Shown: piece after piece, positions 1-7,172 of the stretch | Numbering within the stretch: the first letter of the stretch is position 1 | Layout of the letters: each line of letters begins with the position of its first letter | Source: Achromobacter agilis | GTDB taxonomy: Bacteria > Pseudomonadota > Gammaproteobacteria > Burkholderiales > Burkholderiaceae_B | Reading direction: 5' to 3' | DNA: 64,000 nt | Assembly: GCF_900496965.1 (NCBI RefSeq) | Contig: NZ_UFQB01000003.1 | Coordinates: 186,001 to 250,000 of the forward strand | Position numbers and translations under genes: made by a program | The notes under the pieces: generated by a model | Databases searched by the model: none | The model's input: only the letters and a program-made list of their open reading frames with translations | Told to the model about the DNA's origin: nothing

Positions 1-471
1 CGCCAGCTCGCCCAGCTGCATATCGTCCAGCGCGCCGTCCGATTTCAGCGACACCACCAGCTGGATGTTGTCGGCGGCCTTTTCCACGCGCACGCCGTCG
101 CGGCGCACGGCCTCGGGCAGGCGGGGCTCCACGGCCTTCAGGCGGTTCTGGACTTCCACGGCCGCCAGGTCCGGGTTGGTGCCTTGCTTGAAGGTCAGGT
201 TGATGCTGGCCCACCCCGTCGAATCGCTGGACGAGGAGGTGTACATCAGCCCGGGGGCGCCGTTCATTTCGCGCTCGATGATGGCGGTGACCGCCTCTTC
301 GACCACCTTGGCCGAGGCGCCGGGATAGCTGGCGCCCACGTTGACCACGGGCGGCGCGATGTCCGGGTATTGCGCCACCGGCAATGCGCGGATTGACAGG
401 ATGCCGACCAGCACGATCAGCAGGGAGATCACCCACGCGAAGACGGGGCGATCGATAAAGAAACGCGCCAT
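1..471 (-). CDS. axyY: RND multidrug efflux permease, MexY/AxyY-like (N-terminal part only)
   Basis: Inner-membrane proton-driven pump of a tripartite RND exporter; MexXY-type pumps carry aminoglycosides, macrolides, tetracyclines and other drugs. Only the first 157 codons are present and the gene runs off the left edge. The visible part opens with MARFFIDRPVFAW, the first membrane helix (about residues 9-28), then the conserved PVAQYPDIAPPVV and SYPGASA motifs of the first porter subdomain. This stretch resembles Pseudomonas MexY more than AcrB/MexB as I remember them. The ATG lies 6 nt after the axyX stop, and an AAGGA sequence spanning that stop can serve as its ribosome binding site, so the two are co-translated. 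An outer membrane channel gene (oprZ in Achromobacter) would be expected to the left, outside the window. The RND family is certain; the AxyY assignment is likely. Confidence 0.88.
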   Translation of the reverse strand, partial: MARFFIDRPVFAWVISLLIVLVGILSIRALPVAQYPDIAPPVVNVGASYPGASAKVVEEAVTAIIEREMNGAPGLMYTSSSSDSTGWASINLTFKQGTNPDLAAVEVQNRLKAVEPRLPEAVRRDGVRVEKAADNIQLVVSLKSDGALDDMQLGELA

Positions 472-477
472 GGCGGC

Positions 478-1653
478 TTATCCTTGTTGGCCGGGAGCGG
501 GCTGCCGCGCCTGTGCGCCGGGCGCGGGCCGCTCTACCGGTTTTATCTTCTGGCCCGCCGCCAATTGGGCGGCGTTCTCGACGACGATGCGTTCGCCGCC
601 TTCCAGGCCTTGCGTGACGATCCAGTTGGGGCCCTGCAGGCGATGGGCTTCTACGGCGACCTGCCGCAGCTCGCCCTCCTTGCCGGCCGCCAGCACGTGG
701 GCGCCCTCGGCGTTGCGCAGCAGGGCATCGCGCGGCACCAGATAGGTGTCGCGGTTGATCGCCTGCTCCAGCCGCACCCGCACGTACATGCCCGGCAGCA
801 GATCGCGGTCCGGGTTGTCGAACAGCGCCCGCATGGTCACGTTGTCGGTGCCGGGGTCGACGGCCAGGTCCTCGAAGGACAGCGTGCCTCCGCGCCCGTA
901 CTCGGACCCGTCGGGCAGCAACAGCCGCACCCGCACCTGGTCCGGCGACACGCCTTGCAGCGTGCCCGCACGGATCTGCTTCTGCAGCCGCATGACCTCG
1001 GCGGCCGGCTGCGCGAAGTTCACGTAGATGGGGTCGATCTGCTGGACCATCGTCAATGGCGTGGCCTGGCCTTCGCCCACCAGCGCGCCCTCGGTCACCA
1101 GGGCGCGGCGCGCTCGGCCGTCGATCGGCGAGGTGACGCGCGCGTAACCCAGCTTCAGCCTGGCGCTTTGCAGGTTGGCGCGGGCCAGCGCGACCTCCGC
1201 GCGGGCCTGGCGTTCCTGCGCCACGCTCTCGGCGTGATCGCGTTCGCTGATGGCGCGGTCGGACACCAGGTCCGCGTACCGGCGCAGCTTGTCGGCTGCG
1301 GCCGACAGATTGGCCTGCGCGCGCGCCAGGTTCGCCGCTTCGGAATCGTAGGCGGCCTGCAGCGGCGCCGGATCGATCTGGAAGAGCGCGGCGCCGCGGG
1401 TCACGTCCTGTCCTTCTTCGTACAGGCGCGCGGTGACGATGCCGGCCACGCGGGCGCGCACCTCGGCCTCGCGATAGGGCTCCAGGCGGCCCGGCAATTC
1501 GGTCGCGACGCTGGTGGGGGTGGCGGCCGCGACGATGACGCCGACCTCGGCCGGGGCCTGCGCCGCCTCCTGGGCCACCGGCTCGGAGCAGGCGGTAATA
1601 AGAATTGATACGGACAAAAGGGCGAATTTGAGCAAGGAGACTCGGTGCTTCAT
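478..1653 (-). CDS. axyX: RND efflux periplasmic adaptor lipoprotein, MexX/AxyX-like
   Basis: Membrane fusion protein linking the RND permease to the outer-membrane channel. It has 391 residues, normal for the AcrA/MexA/MexX family. The N-terminus is a lipoprotein signal ending in the lipobox ITAC, with Cys22 as the predicted lipidated residue. Then come the barrel-sandwich hybrid (PGRLEPYREAEVRARV, about residues 54-70), an alpha-helical hairpin with alanine-rich repeats (about 95-165), the second lipoyl half (LGYARVTSPIDGRA, about 168-182) and beta-barrel and membrane-proximal domains. The C-terminus is a Pro/Gln/Ala-rich tail. It is the first gene of the operon with axyY and is divergent from the TetR gene axyZ across a 208-bp control region. 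I infer repression by AxyZ from the MexXY-MexZ precedent. Confidence 0.9.
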   Translation of the reverse strand: MKHRVSLLKFALLSVSILITACSEPVAQEAAQAPAEVGVIVAAATPTSVATELPGRLEPYREAEVRARVAGIVTARLYEEGQDVTRGAALFQIDPAPLQAAYDSEAANLARAQANLSAAADKLRRYADLVSDRAISERDHAESVAQERQARAEVALARANLQSARLKLGYARVTSPIDGRARRALVTEGALVGEGQATPLTMVQQIDPIYVNFAQPAAEVMRLQKQIRAGTLQGVSPDQVRVRLLLPDGSEYGRGGTLSFEDLAVDPGTDNVTMRALFDNPDRDLLPGMYVRVRLEQAINRDTYLVPRDALLRNAEGAHVLAAGKEGELRQVAVEAHRLQGPNWIVTQGLEGGERIVVENAAQLAAGQKIKPVERPAPGAQARQPAPGQQG

Positions 1654-1751
1654 TTTTTAAAATTGTTGTGATGCGCCCGCGGGGGGCTGGAATGCGGAAA
1701 GGCGCCAACTTTCCAGGTGGGGAGGCGAGTCTAGCATTTAATCCGTCATGC

Positions 1752-1781
1752 TTGATTAATTACTTTGTTCGAAAGTATGCT
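1752..1781 (+). promoter_or_regulatory. Candidate axyZ promoter with embedded palindromic operator
   Basis: A sigma70-like pair, TTGATT (1752-1757) and TATGCT (1776-1781), is separated by 18 bp. Inside the spacer lies a perfect inverted repeat, TACTTT-GTTCG-AAAGTA (1761-1777). A dyad between the -35 and -10 boxes of a divergent efflux/repressor region is where a TetR-family repressor usually binds, so this is the best candidate AxyZ operator. The promoter for axyX on the other strand is less clear. Confidence 0.5.
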
Positions 1782-1816
1782 CGCGGCTTCACACTTATTC
1801 ACACAACACGGAAAGG

Positions 1817-1846
1817 CGGCTCTCTGACCCGGAGGCCGTTTTTTTT
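1817..1846 (+). terminator. Terminator-like hairpin with T8 in the axyZ leader
   Basis: A short bulged GC-rich stem (CGGC at 1817-1820 with GGAGGCCG at 1831-1838) is followed by eight T residues (1839-1846), ending 15 bp before the axyZ start codon. It has the form of an intrinsic terminator but lies between the presumed axyZ promoter and its start, so it could be an attenuator. The stem is not strong. Confidence 0.4.
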
Positions 1847-1861
1847 AGGGGAGGTTTCCGC

Positions 1862-2500
1862 ATGGCCCGCAAGACGAAAGAAGAGTCCCAACGCACCCGC
1901 ACCCGCATCCTCGATGCCGCGGAGCGCGTGTTCCTGTCCAAAGGCGTGGCCGGCACCACCATGAGCGATATTGCCGATCACGCGGGCGTTTCCCGGGGCG
2001 CCGTCTACGGCCATTACAAGAACAAGATTGACGTCTGTATCGCTATGTGCGACCGCGCGCTTGGCGAGGCCGCGCCGCTGACCCAGGTCTCGACCGACGG
2101 CGAGGCGCTGGAGGCGCTGTATGCCTCGATGCGGCAGTACATCCAGATCTACGCGGAGGAGGGATCGGTGCAGCGTGTGCTGGAGATCCTGTACCTGAAG
2201 TGCGAACGCAGCGACGAGAACGCGCCGCTCCTGCGCCGCCGCGACCTCTGGGAACGGCACGCCCTGCGCACATCCGAGAAATTGCTGCGGGCGGCCGTCA
2301 AGCGCGAAGACCTGCCACGCGCGCTGGACATCCGGCTGTCCAACATTTATCTGCATTCCCTGGTCGACGGCGTGTTTGACAGCCTGTGCTGGTCCGACCG
2401 CCTCAAGGGCGATCTCTGGCCGCGCGTCGACCGCATGCTGCGCGCCGCCATCGACACGCTCCGCCTCTCGTCGCACCTGCAATTGCCGCAAGCCGCATAG
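1862..2500 (+). CDS. axyZ: TetR-family repressor of efflux, MexZ/AxyZ-like
   Basis: Transcriptional repressor of 212 residues. The N-terminal TetR helix-turn-helix is plain (RILDAAERVFLSKGV, then TTMSDIADHAGVSRGAVYGHY, about residues 17-56). The opening MARKTKEESQ and the central VQRVLEILYLKCERSDENAP match what I remember of MexZ, the repressor of MexXY. The ligand domain fills the rest. The start is well supported by the strong Shine-Dalgarno GGGGAGG (1848-1854). The gene is divergent from axyX-axyY, the usual order for a local repressor. Loss of AxyZ/MexZ function raises pump expression and aminoglycoside resistance in relatives; the copy here is full length with no visible lesion. Confidence 0.88.
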   Translation: MARKTKEESQRTRTRILDAAERVFLSKGVAGTTMSDIADHAGVSRGAVYGHYKNKIDVCIAMCDRALGEAAPLTQVSTDGEALEALYASMRQYIQIYAEEGSVQRVLEILYLKCERSDENAPLLRRRDLWERHALRTSEKLLRAAVKREDLPRALDIRLSNIYLHSLVDGVFDSLCWSDRLKGDLWPRVDRMLRAAIDTLRLSSHLQLPQAA

Positions 2501-2545
2501 CCGGGCGCCCCTAAGCCGGGCGCCCCTGAGCCGGGCGCCCCTACA
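2501..2545. repeat. Three tandem copies of a 15-bp GC-rich repeat
   Basis: Three units of CCGGGCGCCCCT followed by AAG, GAG or ACA occupy 2501-2515, 2516-2530 and 2531-2545, starting right after the axyZ stop. Each unit holds the 8-bp palindrome GGGCGCCC. The last unit runs into the TACAAT hexamer upstream of the LysR gene. Confidence 0.9.
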
Positions 2546-2547
2546 AT
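2542..2547 (+). promoter_or_regulatory. -10-like TACAAT just before the LysR gene start
   Basis: TACAAT ends 6 nt before the ATG at 2554, and no Shine-Dalgarno lies in between. If used, transcription would start at or within a base of the ATG, giving a leaderless mRNA. No good -35 box is seen in the repeat upstream. Confidence 0.4.
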
Positions 2548-2553
2548 CGCGGC

Positions 2554-3450
2554 ATGACCCTCAAGCAACTCGAAGCCTTCTACTGGGCCGCCACCTGCGC
2601 AAGTTTCGCCGTGGCTGCCGAGCGCCTGCACCTGTCGGTGTCGTCGCTGTCCAAGCGCATCACCGAGCTTGAGGAGACCCTTGGCCAGCCGCTGTTCGAC
2701 CGCAGCGGACACAAAGCGGTGCTGACCGACGCCGGCCTGCGTCTCCTGCCCCAGGCGCGCGACCTGCTGGCCGCGGCCGAGCGGGTGCGGGCCTCGCTCG
2801 CGGAAAGTCCGGGGCTGCGCGGCCGCTGCCGCTTCGGCGTGGGCGAATTGACCGCGCTGACCTGGCTGCCGCGGCTGATCCGCGGCGTGCGCGCAGCCTA
2901 TCCGGACCTGGTGCTGGAGCCTTACGTCGATATCGGCCAGGTGCTGGAGCAGCGTGTGGCCGACGGCGAACTGGATTTCGCGGTCATTGCGGGCAGCTCG
3001 TCGCGGCCCGGCATCGCGTCCACGCCCATCGGGCAGGCCGATTTCTCCTGGTCGGCCTCGCCGGCCGTGCTGGAGGGTGCCACCCGCATGCATCCCGGCC
3101 TGCTGGAGCGCTTGCCGCTCGTGACATTGCCGGCAGGGGCGGGCACCACGCGCATCATCGACGGTTGGCTCGCGGGCCGGGATGCCGGCGGGGAACGCCT
3201 GTGTTGCAATAACTGGGGCGCGGTGGTCGGCCTGCTGATCGAGGGCACGGGCGTCGGGCTGCTGCCCAGCCATTGGGCCGCGGCGCTCCAGGCCGAAGGC
3301 AGCCTGCGCGTGCTGGATTGCGATCCGCCGCTGGCGGCCTTGCCCTACGCGTTCCAGTACCGGCGCGACGACACCCGGCCGCTCGTCGCCAAGCTGCGCG
3401 ACGAGGTCCGGGCCGCCGTGGATTTCTCGGCGCCTTGCCGGATTCCCTGA
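2554..3450 (+). CDS. LysR-family transcriptional regulator
   Basis: 298-residue LysR-type regulator of normal length. It begins with the family's winged helix-turn-helix (MTLKQLEAFYWAATCASFAV, then RLHLSVSSLSKRITELEETLG and LFDRSGHKAVLTDAGL, residues 1-60). A linker helix and a type-2 periplasmic-binding-like effector domain follow (about 90-298). It lies upstream of, and in the same direction as, the substrate-binding protein and gamma-glutamyltransferase-like genes. LysR proteins often control adjacent genes, so regulation of that pair is a reasonable inference, although most are divergent from their targets. The effector cannot be told from the sequence. Confidence 0.88.
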   Translation: MTLKQLEAFYWAATCASFAVAAERLHLSVSSLSKRITELEETLGQPLFDRSGHKAVLTDAGLRLLPQARDLLAAAERVRASLAESPGLRGRCRFGVGELTALTWLPRLIRGVRAAYPDLVLEPYVDIGQVLEQRVADGELDFAVIAGSSSRPGIASTPIGQADFSWSASPAVLEGATRMHPGLLERLPLVTLPAGAGTTRIIDGWLAGRDAGGERLCCNNWGAVVGLLIEGTGVGLLPSHWAAALQAEGSLRVLDCDPPLAALPYAFQYRRDDTRPLVAKLRDEVRAAVDFSAPCRIP

Positions 3451-3509
3451 GCGCACGTCCGCAAGGCGGCCGCCGCCAGGGGCATTTAGGCGGCCGACAG
3501 CCTGCGCTC

Positions 3510-3517
3510 TATACAAT
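3510..3517 (+). promoter_or_regulatory. -10-like TATACAAT upstream of the substrate-binding protein gene
   Basis: TATACAAT stands out in GC-rich surroundings about 150 bp before the start at 3667 and is the only good -10 candidate in the 216-bp gap after the LysR gene. No convincing -35 box is seen at 16-18 bp spacing. The gap holds no other clear gene. Confidence 0.35.
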
Positions 3518-3666
3518 CGCCGCGCGCCTGGCGCAGAATCCAACAAGAACGTGCGCAACGGGGATGGGCCCGGCGGTGCAGCACGGCTCGGGTCTGTTCC
3601 TCCATGCCAGGCGGCGTGCCGGCGGTGCGCGGGGAAGCAGGCCGACCTGAATCGACGGAGATATTC

Positions 3667-5157
3667 ATGCGTAAACTTTGCCTCGCGATGGCCATGGCGG
3701 GAATGCTGGCCGGCGGATTGGCGCAAGCCCAGTCCACCCTGCGTATCGGCCTGCAGGACGACCCCGACGTGCTGGATCCCGTGCGCGCCCGCACTTTTGT
3801 CGGCCGCATCGTCTTCGCCTCGCTGTGCGATAAGCTGGTGGAAATCACGCCGGACCTGAAGATCGTGCCGCAGTTGGCGAAGTCCTGGACGATCAGCCCC
3901 GACAACAAGGTCCTGACGTTCAAGTTGCGCACGGATGCCGTCTTCCACGATGGCACGCCGGTGAACGCCGCGGCCGTGAAGGCCAACCTGGACCGCGCCC
4001 GCACCCAGCCCGACAGCAACCGCAAGAGCGAGCTGGCCACGGTCGCCAGCGTCGAGGCGCCGGACGCCGAGACCGTCGTGCTGAACCTGTCCGAGCCCGA
4101 TGCGTCGCTGCTGTCGCAGCTGTCGGACCGCGCCGGGATGATGATGTCGCCCGCCACGTTCGACAAGGACCCAGGCGGCAAGCCCGTGTGCTCGGGCCCC
4201 TATCAGTTCAAAGAGCGCGTGCAGAACGATCGCATCGTGCTCGAGAAATTTCCCAAATACTGGGATGCGGCCAACTATCACTTCGATCGCCTGATCTTCA
4301 CGCCGATCCCCGACACCACGGTGCGCCTGAACAACCTGCGCGCGGGCGACCTGGACATCATCGAGCGCGTGGCGCCCAGCGACGCCAGGGCCGTCCAGGA
4401 CGACAAGAACCTGCGCCTGGCGCCGGTCACGGGCCTGGGCTTCCAGTCGATTTCGGTCAACCTGGGCAACGGCGCGCGCGCCAACAACCCGCTGGCCAAG
4501 GACAAGCGCGTGCGCCAGGCGCTGGATCTGGCGATCGACCGCGACGTCTTGAACCAGGTGGTCGGCGAGGGCATGTTCCAGCCCGCCTACCAGCCGTTCC
4601 CGCCGGCCAGCTTTGCCTACAACACCGCTTTCGAGCACAAGGGCCGCGATCCGAAGAAGGCGCAGGCCCTGCTGAAGGAAGCCGGGTTCGACCGCGTCAA
4701 GTTCGAGATCACCTTCGGCAACAACACGACCATGCAGCAGGTGTTCGAACTGGTGCAGGCCATGGGCGCCGAAGCCGGCTTCGACATCACCCTGCGTCCG
4801 GTGGAGTTCGCGTCGCTGCAGTCCTCGCTCGCCCGCGGCGATTTCGAAGTGGGCCAGAGCGGCTGGTCGGGCCGGGTCGATCCCAGCGGCAACATCCACC
4901 AGTACGTGAGCTGCAAGGGCAACCTGAACGACGGCAAGTTCTGCGATCCCGCCGTGGACAAGCTGCTCAACGACGCCCGTGCCGAGTCCGACGAGGCCAA
5001 GCGCCGCGCCATGTATGATCAGGTGCTGACGGCCATGCAGGACCAGCGCCCCATCGTCTATCTGTTCTACCTGCCGTGGACCTTCGGCGTGCAGAAGAAG
5101 CTGGAAGGTTTTGTCCCGTACCCCGATGGCCTGATCCGCCTGAAAAATGTGAGGTAG
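3667..5157 (+). CDS. ABC transporter substrate-binding protein, peptide/opine type (SBP family 5)
   Basis: Periplasmic solute receptor of 496 residues, typical for the DppA/OppA-like family 5. The start is ATG 3667, not the upstream in-frame ATG, because ACGGAGA lies just before it and a signal peptide begins there (MRKLCLAMAMAG, cleavage probably after AQA near residue 21). The mature protein starts with STLRIGLQDDPDVLDP, characteristic of the family, and carries VFHDGTPVNAAAVKANL (about 94-110), the conserved segment of the fold. No permease or ATPase genes are nearby, so it must work with a transporter encoded elsewhere. The next gene encodes a gamma-glutamyltransferase-family enzyme, which suggests gamma-glutamyl peptides or related amides as ligands; that is inference. 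Confidence 0.88.
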   Translation: MRKLCLAMAMAGMLAGGLAQAQSTLRIGLQDDPDVLDPVRARTFVGRIVFASLCDKLVEITPDLKIVPQLAKSWTISPDNKVLTFKLRTDAVFHDGTPVNAAAVKANLDRARTQPDSNRKSELATVASVEAPDAETVVLNLSEPDASLLSQLSDRAGMMMSPATFDKDPGGKPVCSGPYQFKERVQNDRIVLEKFPKYWDAANYHFDRLIFTPIPDTTVRLNNLRAGDLDIIERVAPSDARAVQDDKNLRLAPVTGLGFQSISVNLGNGARANNPLAKDKRVRQALDLAIDRDVLNQVVGEGMFQPAYQPFPPASFAYNTAFEHKGRDPKKAQALLKEAGFDRVKFEITFGNNTTMQQVFELVQAMGAEAGFDITLRPVEFASLQSSLARGDFEVGQSGWSGRVDPSGNIHQYVSCKGNLNDGKFCDPAVDKLLNDARAESDEAKRRAMYDQVLTAMQDQRPIVYLFYLPWTFGVQKKLEGFVPYPDGLIRLKNVR

Positions 5158-5242
5158 AACCATGGCTATGCCATCAAGCGTGCCGAATGTGCAAGCGAGC
5201 AACAGTACCAACGTAGCGCGGTACATCGGGGACGTCACGGAT

Positions 5243-5295
5243 CCGGCTTTGCCGGTCCGTAGGCGTTGCCCCCTTGAGGGGGCCCGCGCAGCGGG
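5243..5295. repeat. Multi-hairpin intergenic element before the GGT-like gene
   Basis: Three adjacent hairpin-forming segments: GGATCCGGC/GCCGGTCC (about 5239-5257, one bulge), CCCCC-TTGA-GGGGG (5269-5282) and CCCGC-GCA-GCGGG (5283-5295). It resembles a repetitive element I associate with Burkholderiales intergenic regions, but copy number cannot be checked from this window. Its last bases (TAGGGGGTGAG) form the ribosome binding site of the following gene. Confidence 0.6.
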
Positions 5296-5308
5296 TAGGG
5301 GGTGAGCC

Positions 5309-7108
5309 ATGTTCACAACGCGTCCGGAAATTCTCGGCACCTTCGGTGTCGTGACCTCCACCCATTGGCTGGCTAGCGCGGCCGGCATGTCGCTCCTGGA
5401 GCGCGGCGGCAATGCGTTCGACGCCTGCGTCGCCTCGGCCTTCGTGCTGCAGGTGGTCGAGCCCCACCTGGTGGGGCCGGCCGGCGAAGTGCCCGCCGTG
5501 TTCTATTCGGCGCGCACCGGCCGCGTCGAGGTCCTGTGCGGCCAGGGCACCACGCCGGCCGCGGCCACGCTGGAGCGTTACCGCGCCGAAGGCCTGAAGC
5601 TGATCCCGGGCAACGGGCTCCTGGCCACGGTCATCCCGGGCGCCTTCGACGCCTGGATGCTGCTGCTGCGCGACCACGGCACGATGCGCGTGCGCGACGT
5701 GCTGGAGCCCGCCATCTATTACGCCGAGCATGGCCATGCGCTGATGCCGCGCATTTCCAATACCATCGCCGGCCTGAAGGACTTTTTCGAAACCTACTGG
5801 CCGACGACGGCCCAGGTCTACGTGCCGGGCGGCAAGGTGCCGCAGGCCCGCAAGCTGTTCCGCAATCCGGCGCTGGCCCGCACCTGGACCCGCGTGTTGA
5901 AGCAGGCCGAGAGCGCGGGCGCGGACCGCGAACGCCAGATCGAGGCGGCGCGCGACGCGTTCTACCGGGGCTTCGTGGCCGAAGAGATCGAACGCTTCGC
6001 GCGCGGCACCGACGTCATGGACGAGAGCGGCTCCACCCACCGGGGTGTGATCACCGCGGACGACCTGGCGGGCTGGTCCGCCAGCTACGACAAGCCGGTC
6101 ACCTACGACTACCACGGCTACACCGTGGCCAAGGCGGGCTCGTGGAGCCAGGGCCCGGTCTTCCTGCAGACGCTCGCGCTGCTCAAGGGCATGGACCTGG
6201 CCGGCGTGGGCCCGACCAGCGCGGAATTCGTGCACCGGGTCACGGAAGCCATGAAGCTGGCCTTTGCCGACCGCGAGGCCTATTACGGCGATCCGGCCTT
6301 CGTCGACGTGCCGCTGGAGCACCTGTTGTCCGACGCCTACAACGACGAACGCCGCGCGCTGATCGGCGAAATGGCGTCGCAGGACCTCCTGCCCGGCCGC
6401 GTGCCCGGCTTCGAGGCGCAGGTGGCCCGTGTCATGGACACGCTGGAGCGTCTGTCGCAGGTCTCCGCGCCCGGCAGCGCCACCAATGAGCCCACGCTGG
6501 CCGATATGCGCGCTTCGGCCAAGCGGGGCGACACCACGCACGTCGACGTCATCGACCGCTGGGGCAACATGATCTCGGCCACGCCGTCCGGCGGATGGTT
6601 CCAGTCCTCGCCCGTCATCCCCGAACTGGGTTTCGGGCTGAACACGCGCGCGCAGATGTTCTGGCTGGAAGAGGGGCTGCCCGGCACGCTGGCGCCGGGC
6701 AAGCGTCCGCGCACCACGCTCACGCCCTCGCTGGCGCTGCGCGACGGCAAGCCCTACCTGGCATTCGGCACGCCCGGCGGCGACCAGCAGGAGCAATGGC
6801 AATTGCTGTTCTTCCTGCGCCACGTCCACCACGGGCTGAATCTGCAGGAGGCGATCGACCTGCCCATGTCCCACACCATGCATTTCCCCACGTCCTTCTA
6901 CCCGCGGGACCGCAAGCCGGGGCATCTGGCGGTGGAGGCCAGCTTCGGATCCGAGGCGATCGAGGCGCTGCGCCAGCGCGGGCACCAGATCGAGCAAGTG
7001 CCGGAGTGGTCCGTGGGCCGCCTGACCGCGGCATCGCGCGACGCCGACGGGCTGCTGCACGCGGCCGCCACGCCGCGCCTGATGCAGGCCTACGCAATCG
7101 GCCGCTGA
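5309..7108 (+). CDS. Gamma-glutamyltransferase-family Ntn hydrolase
   Basis: Member of the gamma-glutamyltranspeptidase superfamily (599 residues), enzymes that cleave themselves and then use the new N-terminal Thr to hydrolyse or transfer a gamma-glutamyl or acyl group. The maturation motif is KRGDTTHVDVIDRWGN; Thr409 is the predicted cleavage site and nucleophile. Further family motifs are the N-terminal STHWLASAAG and ERGGNAFDAC (residues about 17-41), and GKRPRTTLTPSLALRDGKP with FGTPGGDQ in the small subunit. There is no signal peptide, unlike classical periplasmic GGT, so it is probably cytoplasmic. The Shine-Dalgarno GGGGGTGAG abuts the ATG. It probably forms an operon with the substrate-binding protein 151 bp upstream. 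The substrate is unknown; glutathione-type peptides or acylated amines are possible. Confidence 0.85.
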   Translation: MFTTRPEILGTFGVVTSTHWLASAAGMSLLERGGNAFDACVASAFVLQVVEPHLVGPAGEVPAVFYSARTGRVEVLCGQGTTPAAATLERYRAEGLKLIPGNGLLATVIPGAFDAWMLLLRDHGTMRVRDVLEPAIYYAEHGHALMPRISNTIAGLKDFFETYWPTTAQVYVPGGKVPQARKLFRNPALARTWTRVLKQAESAGADRERQIEAARDAFYRGFVAEEIERFARGTDVMDESGSTHRGVITADDLAGWSASYDKPVTYDYHGYTVAKAGSWSQGPVFLQTLALLKGMDLAGVGPTSAEFVHRVTEAMKLAFADREAYYGDPAFVDVPLEHLLSDAYNDERRALIGEMASQDLLPGRVPGFEAQVARVMDTLERLSQVSAPGSATNEPTLADMRASAKRGDTTHVDVIDRWGNMISATPSGGWFQSSPVIPELGFGLNTRAQMFWLEEGLPGTLAPGKRPRTTLTPSLALRDGKPYLAFGTPGGDQQEQWQLLFFLRHVHHGLNLQEAIDLPMSHTMHFPTSFYPRDRKPGHLAVEASFGSEAIEALRQRGHQIEQVPEWSVGRLTAASRDADGLLHAAATPRLMQAYAIGR

Positions 7109-7111
7109 TCT

Positions 7112-7148
7112 GCCGCAACCCGGGCCGGGGGCTCTGTTGCGGCGTTTT
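7112..7148 (+). terminator. Likely rho-independent terminator after the GGT-like gene
   Basis: An 8-bp stem, GCCGCAAC (7112-7119) with GTTGCGGC (7136-7143), is followed by G and four T (7145-7148), starting 4 bp after the stop codon. The loop is long (16 nt) and GC-rich and the T tract short, so strength is uncertain. Confidence 0.5.
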
Positions 7149-7160
7149 GCCGGCATGGGG

Positions 7161-7166
7161 TATGTT
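7161..7166 (+). promoter_or_regulatory. -10-like TATGTT just before the lipid kinase start
   Basis: TATGTT ends 6 nt before the ATG at 7173 with no Shine-Dalgarno between, which would give a leaderless transcript. It directly follows the terminator-like hairpin, as expected for a new transcription unit. No clear -35. Confidence 0.35.
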
Positions 7167-7172
7167 TGACCC

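Noticed and set aside
5162-5305. A 47-codon open frame with GAGGTAG upstream, ending just before the GGT-like gene
   Set aside because: Most of it runs through the hairpin repeat element and the product has no recognisable features; probably chance, though it could be a small leader ORF.
2347-5412. Open frame of 1021 codons spanning several genes on the minus strand
   Set aside because: Covers parts of axyZ, LysR, receptor and GGT-like genes on the other strand; no domain is recognisable.
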